Assembly (NCBI GenBank): GCA_001604185.1
Contig: LVAV01000005.1
Span: forward strand, 1-64,000
Direction: 5' to 3'
DNA: 64,000 nt
Source: Clostridiales bacterium Firm_16
GTDB lineage: Bacteria; Bacillota; Clostridia; Saccharofermentanales; Saccharofermentanaceae
A program made the position numbers and the translations under genes. The notes beneath the pieces are model-generated. The model worked only from the letters and a program-made list of their open reading frames with translations, searched no databases and had not been told where the DNA came from. This document shows positions 35,180 to 44,941 of this stretch, in pieces. The stretch's first letter is position 1, and every line of letters starts with the position of its first letter.

Positions 35180-37876
35180 ATGGTTAGAAAGAGGATCGCT
35201 GTCCTTCTGGGACAGCCGGAAGAATATAACTACGAACGGTTCCTTAAAGGGTTCTTGAAAGAGGCCTTCGACAGGGACTATGATGTCTGCGTTTTCTCTA
35301 TGTTCATCAAGTATCAGCTGACACCGGAACGCTGTGTCGGTGAGTCTGCGATCTTTAAGCTGGTGTCTTATGAGAAGTTTGACGCGGTAGTGGTCATGGC
35401 GGATACGATCCAGACCGAAGGTGTGGTACAGCGCATCGAGGAAGACCTGCAGAAGAGATGCCGTTGTCCGGTTCTTTTCGTGGATAAAGAAAGCAAGTAT
35501 TTTCCTTCCATTCACATCGATAATTACGGGCCGGAGAAGGCGATCATCTCGCATCTGATCGAGAAGCACGGTAAGCGGGACATTGCGTTTCTGACGGGTA
35601 AATCCTGGCATCCGCATTCCATCATGCGTCTGAATGCTTATAAGGATGCCTTGACCGAGCACGGGATCAAGGTGGATGAGAACAGGATCTTCTACGGGGA
35701 TTTCTGGTATACCAGCGGTGAGAGCCTGGTGGATACCCTTACCAGTGAAGACAACACACTTCCGGAGGCCGTGGCTTGTGCCAATGATTACATGGCTTTA
35801 GGTGTGGCAAAAAAACTTTCGCAGAAGGGTTTCTCGATTCCCCGTGACATTGCCGTCGTCGGATGTGATTGTAATGAAGAGGGGCGGCATGCCCCGATCC
35901 CGATCACGTCCTGCGCACTGGCATACTATAGCCTGGGCTGTAATACGGCTGTACAGATTGACGCCATGATTAAGGGAGAGGAGATCCCGCCGTTGGCCAT
36001 GGATGAAGAGTTGTTCGTGGGAGAGAGCTGCGGCTGCGACGGCGGCAGCATTAAGCCTCAATACTTCCGAAGAGATATGTGGGACACGGACCAGTCTCTC
36101 AGTTCCATGTTTTCACCACTGAATTATATGGATGAAGATCTGATGGCCCAGACCTCTTTTACCGGCCTGGTGACGAATATCTTCGCATCGGTTTATTACA
36201 TCAACGGTTTTGACAGTTTCAGTCTGTGCCTGAATCCGCTTCTGGGCGAGAAGGGGGCGGTCTTCGAAGATACGATCCTCGAGGTCATCCGCTGCGGTTC
36301 TGAGTATACTGACCGGATCCTGACAGATACCAGTTTCGATAAGAAGGATATGCTCCCCGGGCTATATAAGGATAGGGAGAAACCGGCGGCATTCTATTTT
36401 ATGCCTTTATATTTTGAGGAAAGTGTTTTTGGTTATGCGGCGATAAGCTACGGGGACAAACTGAAGGTGATTCCTCCGGAGTACCGGGCGTGGCTGCGTA
36501 GTGTCTCTCGTGGTATCGAGTGTTATCGAAGAACAGATGAACTGATCGGCAGTAATACCATTGCCAAGAAGGGTGTTACTACGGATAGTCTAACGGGTCT
36601 TTCCAATTATCTGGGATTCCTGGAGCAGTCTGAGACCCTGCTGCACCTGATGCGTAACAATGGCGGATATATGGGTGCTCTGGCGGTGGACATCAAGGGA
36701 CTGTCGAAGATCAATGAGACCTATGGCAGAAAAGAAGGTGACCGTGCGCTCATTGCGACGGCCGGCGCGCTGGAGAAGATCTTCTCTTCCAGAAACTGTA
36801 TGTGCATGCGTGTGGGTACCGATGAAATGATCGCCATCCGTATCACCAGCAGTCCGGACGATTCGGAGATGCTGGCGGAGAAGGATAAACTCATGAAGCG
36901 TATCCGGGAACTGGATAAGGATTCTGAATCCGGAAGACCTATCGAACTTTACTATGGTCTGCAGTGTGGCAGCCCCGCCAATTCCGAGGAACTGGAAAGA
37001 CTGGTCAACATGGCCATCAGCCGAAAGAATGAGGATAAGGCCAATGCCAAGAAACTGGTCGCCAAGCGGGATCTGACAGAAGAAGAGATGCGTGAGGCCC
37101 GTGTAGTAAGCTCCGTTCTCGACGATAATAAACTGTTCTATCACTTCCAGCCGATCGTGGAGGTGAACTCGGGCAGGATCTATGGTTATGAGGCCCTGAT
37201 GCGTGCAGATGTTACGCCGTATCTGTCGCCGCTTTCGATCCTGCGCTATGCAGAATATTACGATCGCCTCTACGATGTGGAGAAGGCGACGTTTACCAAT
37301 GTAATACGTACCATGAAGAAGAATGAGGGTACCCTGTCCGATGGCAGGAAGATCTTCATCAACTCCATTCCGGGATACCACTTAAAGGAAGAAGATATGA
37401 GTGTGCTTGCCGACTATGTTGCAGAGCATCCGGATTCCATCGTTGTGGAATTGACCGAGCACTCCGAGATCACCGATGAAGAACTTCGCAAAATGAAGGA
37501 CGCGTATGCCCGAATGGGCATCAAGACGGCCGTCGACGATTATGGTGCCGGCTATTCCAATGTATCCAATCTGCTTCGGTATTTCCCGGATTACGTGAAG
37601 ATCGACCGTTCGCTTCTGTCCCGTATTGAGGAGAGTCCGCAGAAACAGCATTTCGTCCGGGAGATCATCGAATTCTCCCACGATAACGGGATCCTGGCTC
37701 TGGCTGAAGGTGTAGAGACGGAAGAAGAGATGAAGACGGCGATCCTTCTGGGTATTGACCTGATCCAGGGTTACTATACTGCGCGTCCGGAGAAGGAGAT
37801 GGTCCAGTCCATCGGCGCGAGAGTCGTGGAATCTATCCGCCGTTACGCGGCTTTGAGATATCGGAACGTAGGCTGA
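35180..37876 (+). CDS. LacI-type sensor, degenerate GGDEF and EAL c-di-GMP phosphodiesterase
   Basis: 898 residues. About 1-280 is a LacI/PurR-like ligand-binding domain (IAVLLGQPEEYNYERFL, SIHIDNYGPEKAIISHL, VACANDYMALGVAKKL) without DNA-binding helices. Then a GAF-like stretch, a GGDEF domain whose active site reads MRVGTDEMIAI, hence probably not a cyclase, and an EAL domain with YGYEALMR, FINSIP, VELTEH, VDDYGAGYSN, VKIDRSLL and EGVET, which looks catalytic. It probably hydrolyses c-di-GMP in response to a small ligand, opposing the cyclase just upstream. Start at ATG 35180 after TAAGG. Confidence 0.9.
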   Translation: MVRKRIAVLLGQPEEYNYERFLKGFLKEAFDRDYDVCVFSMFIKYQLTPERCVGESAIFKLVSYEKFDAVVVMADTIQTEGVVQRIEEDLQKRCRCPVLFVDKESKYFPSIHIDNYGPEKAIISHLIEKHGKRDIAFLTGKSWHPHSIMRLNAYKDALTEHGIKVDENRIFYGDFWYTSGESLVDTLTSEDNTLPEAVACANDYMALGVAKKLSQKGFSIPRDIAVVGCDCNEEGRHAPIPITSCALAYYSLGCNTAVQIDAMIKGEEIPPLAMDEELFVGESCGCDGGSIKPQYFRRDMWDTDQSLSSMFSPLNYMDEDLMAQTSFTGLVTNIFASVYYINGFDSFSLCLNPLLGEKGAVFEDTILEVIRCGSEYTDRILTDTSFDKKDMLPGLYKDREKPAAFYFMPLYFEESVFGYAAISYGDKLKVIPPEYRAWLRSVSRGIECYRRTDELIGSNTIAKKGVTTDSLTGLSNYLGFLEQSETLLHLMRNNGGYMGALAVDIKGLSKINETYGRKEGDRALIATAGALEKIFSSRNCMCMRVGTDEMIAIRITSSPDDSEMLAEKDKLMKRIRELDKDSESGRPIELYYGLQCGSPANSEELERLVNMAISRKNEDKANAKKLVAKRDLTEEEMREARVVSSVLDDNKLFYHFQPIVEVNSGRIYGYEALMRADVTPYLSPLSILRYAEYYDRLYDVEKATFTNVIRTMKKNEGTLSDGRKIFINSIPGYHLKEEDMSVLADYVAEHPDSIVVELTEHSEITDEELRKMKDAYARMGIKTAVDDYGAGYSNVSNLLRYFPDYVKIDRSLLSRIEESPQKQHFVREIIEFSHDNGILALAEGVETEEEMKTAILLGIDLIQGYYTARPEKEMVQSIGARVVESIRRYAALRYRNVG

Positions 37877-37983
37877 ATGAGGCACTTCGGGCGAGAGTTT
37901 TTGCCATAGCGGGAAAATTCGATTTCCGTGATATCGACCAATTTCTTAATGGTTGCAAAAAATCCCTCATCAATGAAATCTTA

Positions 37984-38023
37984 CTTATTGACATAATCCT
38001 TATTAGGATGTAATATCAATAAG
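37984..38023 (+). promoter_or_regulatory. Promoter with nested palindromes in front of the Fur/PerR gene
   Basis: TTGACA (37988-37993), 17-base spacer, TAATAT (38011-38016). CTTATTGA (37984-37991) pairs with TCAATAAG (38016-38023) across the promoter, and ATCCT-TATT-AGGAT sits in the spacer. The AT-rich dyads over both boxes fit an autoregulatory PerR/Fur box, though not a perfect consensus match. Confidence 0.7.
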
Positions 38024-38087
38024 TGTAAGGCACTTGGATGAGATTCATCCGATAGAAGTGCATATACGAAATGAGGGAGTTGCAAAG

Positions 38088-38489
38088 ATGCAGGAAAGAA
38101 ACACTTTACAGAAAAGGATCGTGCATGAGACGTTGATCCGGATGTGTAATCACCCCACTGCCGATGAAGTTGTGGCTGTGGTGCAGAGTGCATATCCATC
38201 CATCAGCCGTGCGACGGTTTACCGCATTCTGAATAAGCTTGCGGATTCCGGTGAAGCGCTTCGTATCCGCATCAACAACGGCGCCGACCATTTCGATCAC
38301 CAGACGTTTCCCCATCACCACGTTCACTGCAGTCAGTGCGGGAAGGTGGCGGATGTGAAGATGCCGGTGGAGGAGCTGGTCGAGATGCTGTCGGATACTT
38401 CCGGCTACCGCATTTCGGGATATTCGCTTCAGTTTGACGGGTTGTGTCCGGAGTGCCAGAAGATGACTGAGGAGGAAGTCGGGGCCTGA
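38088..38489 (+). CDS. perR: Fur-family regulator, PerR-like
   Basis: 133 residues. Winged helix with TADEVVAVVQSAYPSISRAT and VYRILNKLADSG; regulatory metal region FDHQTFPHHHVHCSQCGKV and a C-terminal CPEC, giving the structural zinc CxxC pairs. Its position before reverse rubrerythrin and flavodiiron genes suggests peroxide sensing (PerR) rather than iron uptake control. GAGGGAG precedes ATG 38088. Confidence 0.85.
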   Translation: MQERNTLQKRIVHETLIRMCNHPTADEVVAVVQSAYPSISRATVYRILNKLADSGEALRIRINNGADHFDHQTFPHHHVHCSQCGKVADVKMPVEELVEMLSDTSGYRISGYSLQFDGLCPECQKMTEEEVGA

Positions 38490-38593
38490 CGCGGATGTGA
38501 AGGGCCGATACAGAATCTTTGGGAACAGGGACCGGGAAACCGGAATTATAAAGGATCAGGACAGATCCGAAACAGTTTAAAGGAGTATTGCTT

Positions 38594-39181
38594 ATGGAAA
38601 AGTTTGTTTGCACAGTATGTGGCTACGTGTATGAAGGTACTGAAGCACCGGAGGCTTGCCCGGTTTGTAAGGCACCGAAGTCTATGTTCAAGAAGATGGA
38701 GGCCGACGCTCAACTGGCTGCCGAGCATAAGTTCGGTGTATATGCCCAGACAGTAAAGAATAACCCGGATATCTCCGAGGAAGATAAGAAGTATATCTTT
38801 GAGCAGCTGAAGGCGAATTTCACCGGTGAGTGCAGCGAGGTCGGTATGTATCTTTGCATGGCTCGTATCGCTTATCGTGAGGGTTATCCGGAAGTCGGAC
38901 TGTACTGGGAGAAGGCAGCTTACGAAGAAGCTGAGCATGCTGCGAAGTTCGCAGAGCTCCTCGGTGAGGACCTGGAGCCGAACATGAAGGCATCCACAAA
39001 GGCAAATCTTGCTTGGCGCGTTGACTGTGAATTCGGTGCGACTGCCGGTAAGACAGAGCTGGCTACCTGCGCGAAGAAGAACAATCTGGATGCGATCCAC
39101 GATACTGTACACGAGATGGCACGTGACGAGGCTCGCCATGGAAAAGCACTGAAGGGCCTGCTTGACAGATACTTCGGCTGA
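38594..39181 (+). CDS. Reverse rubrerythrin
   Basis: 195 residues. Rubredoxin-like FeS4 site comes first (Cys6, Cys9, Cys22, Cys25), followed by a ferritin-like diiron domain with [15 protein letters not shown] and DEARHG motifs. This N-terminal rubredoxin order is that of reverse rubrerythrins, NADH-linked H2O2/O2 reductases induced by air in clostridia and repressed by PerR. AAAGGAG precedes the ATG at 38594. No clear promoter of its own, so probably co-transcribed with perR. Confidence 0.93.
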   Translation: MEKFVCTVCGYVYEGTEAPEACPVCKAPKSMFKKMEADAQLAAEHKFGVYAQTVKNNPDISEEDKKYIFEQLKANFTGECSEVGMYLCMARIAYREGYPEVGLYWEKAAYEEAEHAAKFAELLGEDLEPNMKASTKANLAWRVDCEFGATAGKTELATCAKKNNLDAIHDTVHEMARDEARHGKALKGLLDRYFG

Positions 39182-39204
39182 CGGCTGATTTGTGAATGAC
39201 CACA

Positions 39205-39240
39205 GACTGCCTCGCCGGTAAAAACGGGGAGGCAGTTTCT
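39205..39240 (+). terminator. Terminator after rubrerythrin
   Basis: ACTGCCTC/GAGGCAGT stem with a 14-base loop, then TTTCT. The T run is short. Confidence 0.65.
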
Positions 39241-39260
39241 ATTAGGAAAGGAAACCACTT

Positions 39261-41054
39261 ATGTTTATCAGTAACGACATTAAGTATATAGGTGTAAACG
39301 ACCATAAGATCGACCTGTTCGAGGGCCAGTATGTTGTGCCGAACGGTATGGCATATAACTCTTATGTGATCGCGGATTATAAGGTCGCGGTCATGGATAC
39401 GGTGGATAAGAATTTCACCCACGAGTGGCTGGATAACCTGGAGAAAGCCCTGGAGGGCAAAACTCCGGATTATCTCATCGTCCAGCACATGGAGCCGGAT
39501 CACTCGGCGAACATCGTCAATTTCATGAAGAATTATCCTCAGGCGCAGATCGTATCTTCTGCCAAGGCTTTCACCATGATGAAGAATTTCTTCGGAACGG
39601 AATTCGAAGACCGTCGCATCGTGGTTGGTGAGGGAGATACTCTTCCTCTCGGAAAGCATGTGCTGCACTTTGTGGCGGCACCGATGGTGCACTGGCCGGA
39701 AGTCATCATGACCTACGATGCTTTCGATAAAGTGCTTTTCAGTGCAGACGGATTCGGCAAGTTCGGCGCACTGGATGTGGAAGAGGACTGGGCCTGCGAG
39801 GCTCGCCGCTACTACATCGGTATCGTCGGAAAGTACGGTGCTCAGGTCCAGCAGGTCCTCAAGAAGGCGGCAGGTCTGGACATCGCCACCATCTGTCCGC
39901 TTCACGGACCGGTGCTCAAGGGCGATCTGGCTCCGTATCTCAAGCTTTATGACACCTGGTCTTCCTATGGCGTGGAGACGGAAGGCGTAGCGATCTTCTA
40001 TACTTCGGTATATGGCCATACCAAGGCGGCGGTAGAACTGCTGGCTGACAAGTTGAAGGCTAACGGATGTCCGAAGGTCGTAGTCAACGACCTGGCAAGA
40101 GAAGATATGGCGGAGTGTGTCGAGGATGCGTTCCGTTACGGACGTATCGTGCTGGCAACCACGACTTATAACGCCGATGTGTTCCCGTTTATGCGTGAAT
40201 TCATCCACCATCTGACAGAGCGTCAGTTCCAGAACAAGACCGTCGGTATGATCGAGAACGGTTCCTGGGCGCCGCAGGCGATCCGCACCATGAAGGCGAT
40301 GCTGGAGAAGTCCAAGAACATCACCTATACCGAGAACAACGTCAAGATCATGTCGGCGCTGAACGACGAGTCCCGTAGCCAGGTCGAGGCCATGGCTTCG
40401 GAACTGTGCCAGGATTATATGGCGCAGCGTGAAGAGACCGCCAACAAGAACGATCTGACCGCGCTCTTCAATATCGGATACGGCTTATATGTGGTCACTT
40501 CCAATGACGGGAAGAAGGACAACGGTCTAATCGTGAATACCGTTACCCAGGTGACCAATACACCGAACCGGATCGCCGTGACCATCAACAAGCAGAACTA
40601 TTCCCACCACGTCATCAAGCAGACCGGTGTCATGAATGTCAACTGCCTGTCGGTTGAAGCGCCTTTCAAGGTATTCGAGAATTTCGGCTTCCAGAGCGGA
40701 AGAAACGTGGACAAGTTCGCAGACTACGAGAATATTCTTCGTTCCGACAACGGTCTGGTGTTCCTGCCGAAGTACATTAATTCTTTCATGTCCCTGAAAG
40801 TGGAGGATTATGTGGATCTGGATACGCACGGCATGTTTATCTGCTCCGTAACCGAGGCCCGCGTCTTAAGTGACAAAGAGACCATGACGTACACGTATTA
40901 CCAGAAGAACGTCAAGCCGAAGCCGGAGACAGAGGGCAAGAAGGGCTGGGTCTGTAAGATCTGCGGCTATATCTACGAGGAAGAAGAGCTTCCGGATGAC
41001 TTTATCTGCCCGCTTTGTAAGCACGGAGTGGCGGATTTTGAGCGGATCACCTGA
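39261..41054 (+). CDS. Flavodiiron protein fused to flavin reductase and rubredoxin
   Basis: 597 residues. Metallo-beta-lactamase-like diiron domain (1-245) with ligands His76, Glu78, Asp80, His81, His144, Asp163 and His215; flavodoxin domain (250-395, IFYTSVYGHTKAA); flavin reductase-like domain (about 405-545, LFNIGYGLYVVTS); C-terminal rubredoxin (VCKICGYIYEE, CPLCKHG). It reduces O2 and/or NO to harmless products. The added modules could let one polypeptide pass electrons to the diiron site. Follows the reverse rubrerythrin and its regulator. Confidence 0.94.
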   Translation: MFISNDIKYIGVNDHKIDLFEGQYVVPNGMAYNSYVIADYKVAVMDTVDKNFTHEWLDNLEKALEGKTPDYLIVQHMEPDHSANIVNFMKNYPQAQIVSSAKAFTMMKNFFGTEFEDRRIVVGEGDTLPLGKHVLHFVAAPMVHWPEVIMTYDAFDKVLFSADGFGKFGALDVEEDWACEARRYYIGIVGKYGAQVQQVLKKAAGLDIATICPLHGPVLKGDLAPYLKLYDTWSSYGVETEGVAIFYTSVYGHTKAAVELLADKLKANGCPKVVVNDLAREDMAECVEDAFRYGRIVLATTTYNADVFPFMREFIHHLTERQFQNKTVGMIENGSWAPQAIRTMKAMLEKSKNITYTENNVKIMSALNDESRSQVEAMASELCQDYMAQREETANKNDLTALFNIGYGLYVVTSNDGKKDNGLIVNTVTQVTNTPNRIAVTINKQNYSHHVIKQTGVMNVNCLSVEAPFKVFENFGFQSGRNVDKFADYENILRSDNGLVFLPKYINSFMSLKVEDYVDLDTHGMFICSVTEARVLSDKETMTYTYYQKNVKPKPETEGKKGWVCKICGYIYEEEELPDDFICPLCKHGVADFERIT

Positions 41055-41081
41055 GACCGTTAAGAAAGCAGAAAAATGAAG

Positions 41082-41129
41082 AAAGGACCTGCTCCTGCAA
41101 GACACCTTGCGACTGGACGGGTCCTTTTT
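41082..41129 (+). terminator. Terminator after the flavodiiron gene
   Basis: AAAGGACC/GGTCCTTT stem around a loop of about 30 bases with CTTGCGAC-like inner pairing, then TTTTTGG. Confidence 0.75.
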
Positions 41130-41184
41130 GGATATTGTAACTAAAAAATAATGGTTTGAAATAGTAAAAAAATGTAAAATTGCA

Positions 41185-41213
41185 TTGTAAATTACTTCAC
41201 TCGCGTGTAGAAT
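41185..41213 (+). promoter_or_regulatory. Promoter of the DUF4214 surface-protein gene
   Basis: TTGTAA, 17-base spacer, TAGAAT, leaving a leader of about 100 bases that contains two GGAGG sites. The second (TTAAAGGAGG) is the ribosome binding site of the gene at 41324. Confidence 0.6.
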
Positions 41214-41323
41214 AGATGTATGTATCTATCGGGGAAGGAGGTTTCAGATACAGTGTCTGCATTGTGTATCAGGCAGGTACACAACACATTATTCGTTAAC
41301 CATGGTTAAAGGAGGAAACCATT

Positions 41324-43417
41324 ATGATATTTAAAAATTCGAAGAAAGGTCATCGACTTCTTTCTATCGCTTCGGGCGTAGTGTCGGTGGCTCTGTTCCT
41401 TGGTATTTTCGGAGCCTCGGGTACAGCTCGTGCCGCAGGTGACGTAGCCAAGATCGGTGACAAGACGTATTCGTCTGTCAGTGAGGCGATCTCCGCTGCG
41501 AAAGCCGGCGATACAGTAACATTGATCGCGAACAGCAGCTCTGATGTTCTTCCGAACATTGATAAGAGCATCTCTCTCGATCTCAACGGCTATACTTATG
41601 AGAGTAAGGCAAACAATATGTATGCCTTCGCTGTTGTAAGTCAGGCTACACTTACCATCAAGGATGCAACCGGCAAGGGCAAGCTGGTTCACCATGCACC
41701 GAACGGTATCTATGCTTCTGTAGGTAACATCGTTCTTGAAGGTGGTTCGATCGTAGGTCATGCTAACTATGTTCTTTCCGTAAATGTTGGCAGCATTACG
41801 GTTAAGGGTGGTAAGATCGTTGCGAACAGTGGCGATGGATATGGCATCTACGCTTACAATAAGAATCAGCCGAAGATCAACATCTCCGGTGGTGAGATCC
41901 AGTCTTCCGGTTACGGCGTCGCTCTGGCTGACTGTTCCGCTACATTCACAATGACCGGCGGTACCATCAAGGCCAGACAGTTCGCTGTTGCTACTAACGG
42001 CGGAAGCACCAAGGTCGGAACAATGAAGATCTCCGGCGGTACTCTCGAGAGTGAGTCCATCGCTGTATATCTCCCGTCCGGTAACATGACTATCTCCGGT
42101 GGTACGATCACTGGTGAGACAGCTGTTTACATGAAGTCCGGTAAGTTGGAGATCAAGGGCGGTTCCATCAACGGTGTCGGCCCGGCTACTCCTTATCAGT
42201 ATTACAACAACGGTGCTTATGCTACCGGTGATGCTCTGGTAGTTGATAACTGCGGATACCCGAACGGTGCTCCGGTCATCTCTATCACTGGCGGTACTTT
42301 CTCCAGCAAGAATGCCAATGACGTCGGAACATATGCTTACGGCGATGGCAACAAGCCGGTTGAGAAGTTTATCTCCGGCGGTATCTACTCCAAGGAAGTA
42401 GAAGCTGTTAATTGTGTAGAAGGTTATCGTTCTGTAAAGAATGACGACGGCACATTCACAGTAAGCAATATCTATACCGTATCTTTCGACGTAGAAGGCG
42501 TTCCTTCTCAGCAGGTCGTTTACGGTGAGAAGGCTACTAAGCCTGCAGATCCGGTTAAGGAAGGTTATAAGTTCGTATGCTGGATGTCCGGCGACGTAGA
42601 GTATGACTTCTCTATCCCGGTAACAATGGATCTCGAACTCACAGCTAAGTGGGAAGAGGATGAGACTCCTGCAACTCCTACATTCGCAGATTTCGTAGAG
42701 CGTCTCTACAACGTAGCACTTGGTCGTCCTTCCGAGAAGGAAGGTAAGGATTTCTGGGTTGAGAAAGTTACATCCGGTGAGTTCACTGGCGGTTACTGCG
42801 CACTGTTCTTCCTCACAAGCCCTGAGTTCCTGTCCAAGAACACAACAGACGAAGAGTTCCTGACAACTCTCTATAAGACATTCTTCGATCGTGAGCCTGA
42901 GGCTGAAGGCATGCAGTTCTGGATGGATTACCTCAAGGCAGGTAACTCCCGTCAGGCAGTTATCGAGAGATTCGTTGACTCCACTGAGTGGTGCAACCTC
43001 TGCGCTAGATATGGCGTGAACCCGGGTGCTCCGACAGCGAAGGCAACCATTCCTTCCAACGCAGCAGTTGCATTTGCAACCAGATTGTACACCAAGTGCC
43101 TTGGCCGTGAGCCGGAGCAGGGTGGTCTGAAGTACTGGGCTCTTGCACTCACCAACCGTGAGGTAACCGGTGCTTATGCTGGTAAGTTCTTCTTCGAGTC
43201 AGAAGAGTATGTTGGTAAGAACACATCCAACGAAGACTTCGTAACAGCTCTGTATAGAACATTCGTAGACAGAGAGCCTGATCAGGGCGGCTACAACTTC
43301 TGGGTTGGCAAGCTCAATGATGGTATCTCCAGAAGCGACGTTCTCCGCGCATTCGTAATGTGCCCAGAGTTCGGCGAGCTCTGCAGAACTTATGGATTTG
43401 ACAGAGGAGAAATCTGA
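41324..43417 (+). CDS. Secreted beta-helix, InlB-repeat and DUF4214 protein
   Basis: 697 residues. Signal peptide ending near AARA. Residues about 40-370 form a right-handed beta-helix-like region with repeated (T/I)ISGGTI/ITGGTF rungs. One Listeria/Bacteroides-type repeat follows (about 378-440: VSFDVEGVPSQQVVYGEKAT then YKFVCWMSG and LTAKWEE). The C-terminus has DUF4214 sequence in four half-repeats (LYNVALGRPSEKEGKDFW, TFFDREPEAEGMQFW, LYTKCLGREPEQGGLKYW, TFVDREPDQGGYNFW). DUF4214 occurs in large exported proteins. Strong AAAGGAGG site before the ATG suggests high expression. Confidence 0.88.
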   Translation: MIFKNSKKGHRLLSIASGVVSVALFLGIFGASGTARAAGDVAKIGDKTYSSVSEAISAAKAGDTVTLIANSSSDVLPNIDKSISLDLNGYTYESKANNMYAFAVVSQATLTIKDATGKGKLVHHAPNGIYASVGNIVLEGGSIVGHANYVLSVNVGSITVKGGKIVANSGDGYGIYAYNKNQPKINISGGEIQSSGYGVALADCSATFTMTGGTIKARQFAVATNGGSTKVGTMKISGGTLESESIAVYLPSGNMTISGGTITGETAVYMKSGKLEIKGGSINGVGPATPYQYYNNGAYATGDALVVDNCGYPNGAPVISITGGTFSSKNANDVGTYAYGDGNKPVEKFISGGIYSKEVEAVNCVEGYRSVKNDDGTFTVSNIYTVSFDVEGVPSQQVVYGEKATKPADPVKEGYKFVCWMSGDVEYDFSIPVTMDLELTAKWEEDETPATPTFADFVERLYNVALGRPSEKEGKDFWVEKVTSGEFTGGYCALFFLTSPEFLSKNTTDEEFLTTLYKTFFDREPEAEGMQFWMDYLKAGNSRQAVIERFVDSTEWCNLCARYGVNPGAPTAKATIPSNAAVAFATRLYTKCLGREPEQGGLKYWALALTNREVTGAYAGKFFFESEEYVGKNTSNEDFVTALYRTFVDREPDQGGYNFWVGKLNDGISRSDVLRAFVMCPEFGELCRTYGFDRGEI

Positions 43418-43451
43418 TCCTTCGTCAACTGCAAGAACATGAAGTGATTGC

Positions 43452-43488
43452 AAGGCGGTCTCAAGAAATTGAGACCGCCTTTTCTTTT
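43452..43488 (+). terminator. Terminator of the DUF4214 gene
   Basis: Perfect 11-bp stem AAGGCGGTCTC/GAGACCGCCTT, eight-base loop, then TTTCTTTT. Confidence 0.92.
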
Positions 43489-43626
43489 GCGGCATCTGAG
43501 GAATATCTAGAAGAATCCGAAAAAGATATGTCTGTTTTCACGGTGCGGAAGTTGCGATACAATAAGACGTACCTGAAAAAGACTTGTACTGTGGGTACGA
43601 AGAATCAAGAGAGGCAGGAACGCGCC

Positions 43627-44037
43627 ATGAACGCTTATGAGCATATTGTTCAATACTATGAGACAGACAAGATGGGGATCACACATCACTCTAACTATGT
43701 CAGATGGATGGAAGAGGCCAGGATCGATTTCCTTTCCCAGCTTGGATGGGACTATGCGAAGCTGGAAGACCTGGGCGTGATCTCGCCGGTGATCAGCGTG
43801 GATGTGAAGTATAAGGGCAGTACTACTTTCTCCGATAAGATCCGGATCGTGGTAAAAGTTCTGGAGTGGAAAGGTGTGCGTCTTAAGATCGGCTACCAGA
43901 TGACAGACGAGAAAGACAAGACCGTCTGCGAGGCGGTTTCGGAACACTGCTTCATCAATAAGGAAGGAAGACCGGTAAGACTTCACCAGGAGTTTCCGGA
44001 TTTTAACGCGGCCCTTCTGGAACAGGTAGCACAGTAA
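43627..44037 (+). CDS. 4HBT-type acyl-CoA thioesterase (YbgC-like)
   Basis: 136 residues, hotdog fold. The motif QYYETDKMGITHHSNYVRWM includes the catalytic Asp of the 4-hydroxybenzoyl-CoA thioesterase family, followed by EEARIDFL. Hydrolyses an acyl-CoA of unknown chain. AGGAAC precedes ATG 43627; the frame is open 180 bases upstream, but without a proper start. Its 3' end overlaps that of the convergent AraC-type gene by 35 bases. Confidence 0.9.
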   Translation: MNAYEHIVQYYETDKMGITHHSNYVRWMEEARIDFLSQLGWDYAKLEDLGVISPVISVDVKYKGSTTFSDKIRIVVKVLEWKGVRLKIGYQMTDEKDKTVCEAVSEHCFINKEGRPVRLHQEFPDFNAALLEQVAQ

Positions 44038-44779
44038 AATCTCCGCTGCGGCCGGCGTTGCGGTCGCGGTATTGTTTCGGAGTCAGACCGCAGTCTTTCT
44101 TCAAGACATTGGAAAAATAACTCTGACTGGGGAACGCCAGTGAGGCAGAGATCTCGGCGATGGAATAAGAAGAATCGGCGAGCATGGCCTTGGCGGTCTC
44201 CAGTTTTTTGTTAAGGATAAAGGTGCTGACGGCCATGCCGGTTTCTTTCTTAAACAGTCTGGACAGATAGGTTTCGGACAGATTAGAGACCCGGGCCAGG
44301 TGGGCAACAGTCATGCGGGTGTGCAGATGTTCGTATATATAGTCGATGCAGATCCGGATCGCCGGGGAGGGCACCGCATTTTTTCGGAAAGCCCGCATAC
44401 GCCGTGCGTAGTTCAGACACATCTCATCGTGGATCTCCGATACTTCTACCACTGTCTGCGCCTCGTCGGCCAGCCGTATGTAGTAATCACTGAGGCTGAA
44501 GGCTTCGGCCTGTCCCATGCCGCCGGAGATGCAGTAACGCGCCACCATGGCAGTGGTGATGGTGAAATGATATTTCAGGTTCTGAAGATTGTCCTGGGAT
44601 AGAATGCCCAATCCTTCTTTCTTGTGAAAAGGTTCCTTTAGCAGGTTCTGAAGTTTCCTGACATCGCCGTTCTTAATGGTTCCAAAGAAGTCTGTCTCCG
44701 ACTGATACGGCGCGTGGAACAGCTCGTATTCACGATGCAGGAACTCATGGTAGGAGATGTTGGTCTTGGTTCGGCTCAT
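44003..44779 (-). CDS. AraC-family transcriptional regulator
   Basis: 258 residues. C-terminal double helix-turn-helix: MTVAHLARVSNLSETYLSRL, ETGMAVSTFILNKKLETAKA, then SIAEISASLAFPSQSYFSNV and LTPKQYRDR. The N-terminal ~150 residues do not show a cupin pattern I recognise. Start at 44779 follows GGAG; longer in-frame starts give an unlikely hydrophobic extension. Divergent from the GH16 glucanase gene (162 bases apart), so it may control it. Confidence 0.9.
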   Translation of the reverse strand: MSRTKTNISYHEFLHREYELFHAPYQSETDFFGTIKNGDVRKLQNLLKEPFHKKEGLGILSQDNLQNLKYHFTITTAMVARYCISGGMGQAEAFSLSDYYIRLADEAQTVVEVSEIHDEMCLNYARRMRAFRKNAVPSPAIRICIDYIYEHLHTRMTVAHLARVSNLSETYLSRLFKKETGMAVSTFILNKKLETAKAMLADSSYSIAEISASLAFPSQSYFSNVLKKDCGLTPKQYRDRNAGRSGDFTVLPVPEGPR

Positions 44780-44941
44780 GGGATACTCCGTCAAAACGTA
44801 AAATAAAGGCGAGATTCGAGTGCTTTTCACTACACATAATAGCACGAAAACATAAAAAAAGATATGAAAAAGCAATAAGGCGGAAGGGATTTCTTGTTAT
44901 TTTGGAAACAACAGAAAACCCGTGAAAACGAGGAGGCAAAC

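Noticed and set aside
36790-36850. Active GGDEF cyclase in the EAL protein
   Set aside because: The signature reads GTDEM instead of GGDEF, so cyclase activity is unlikely.
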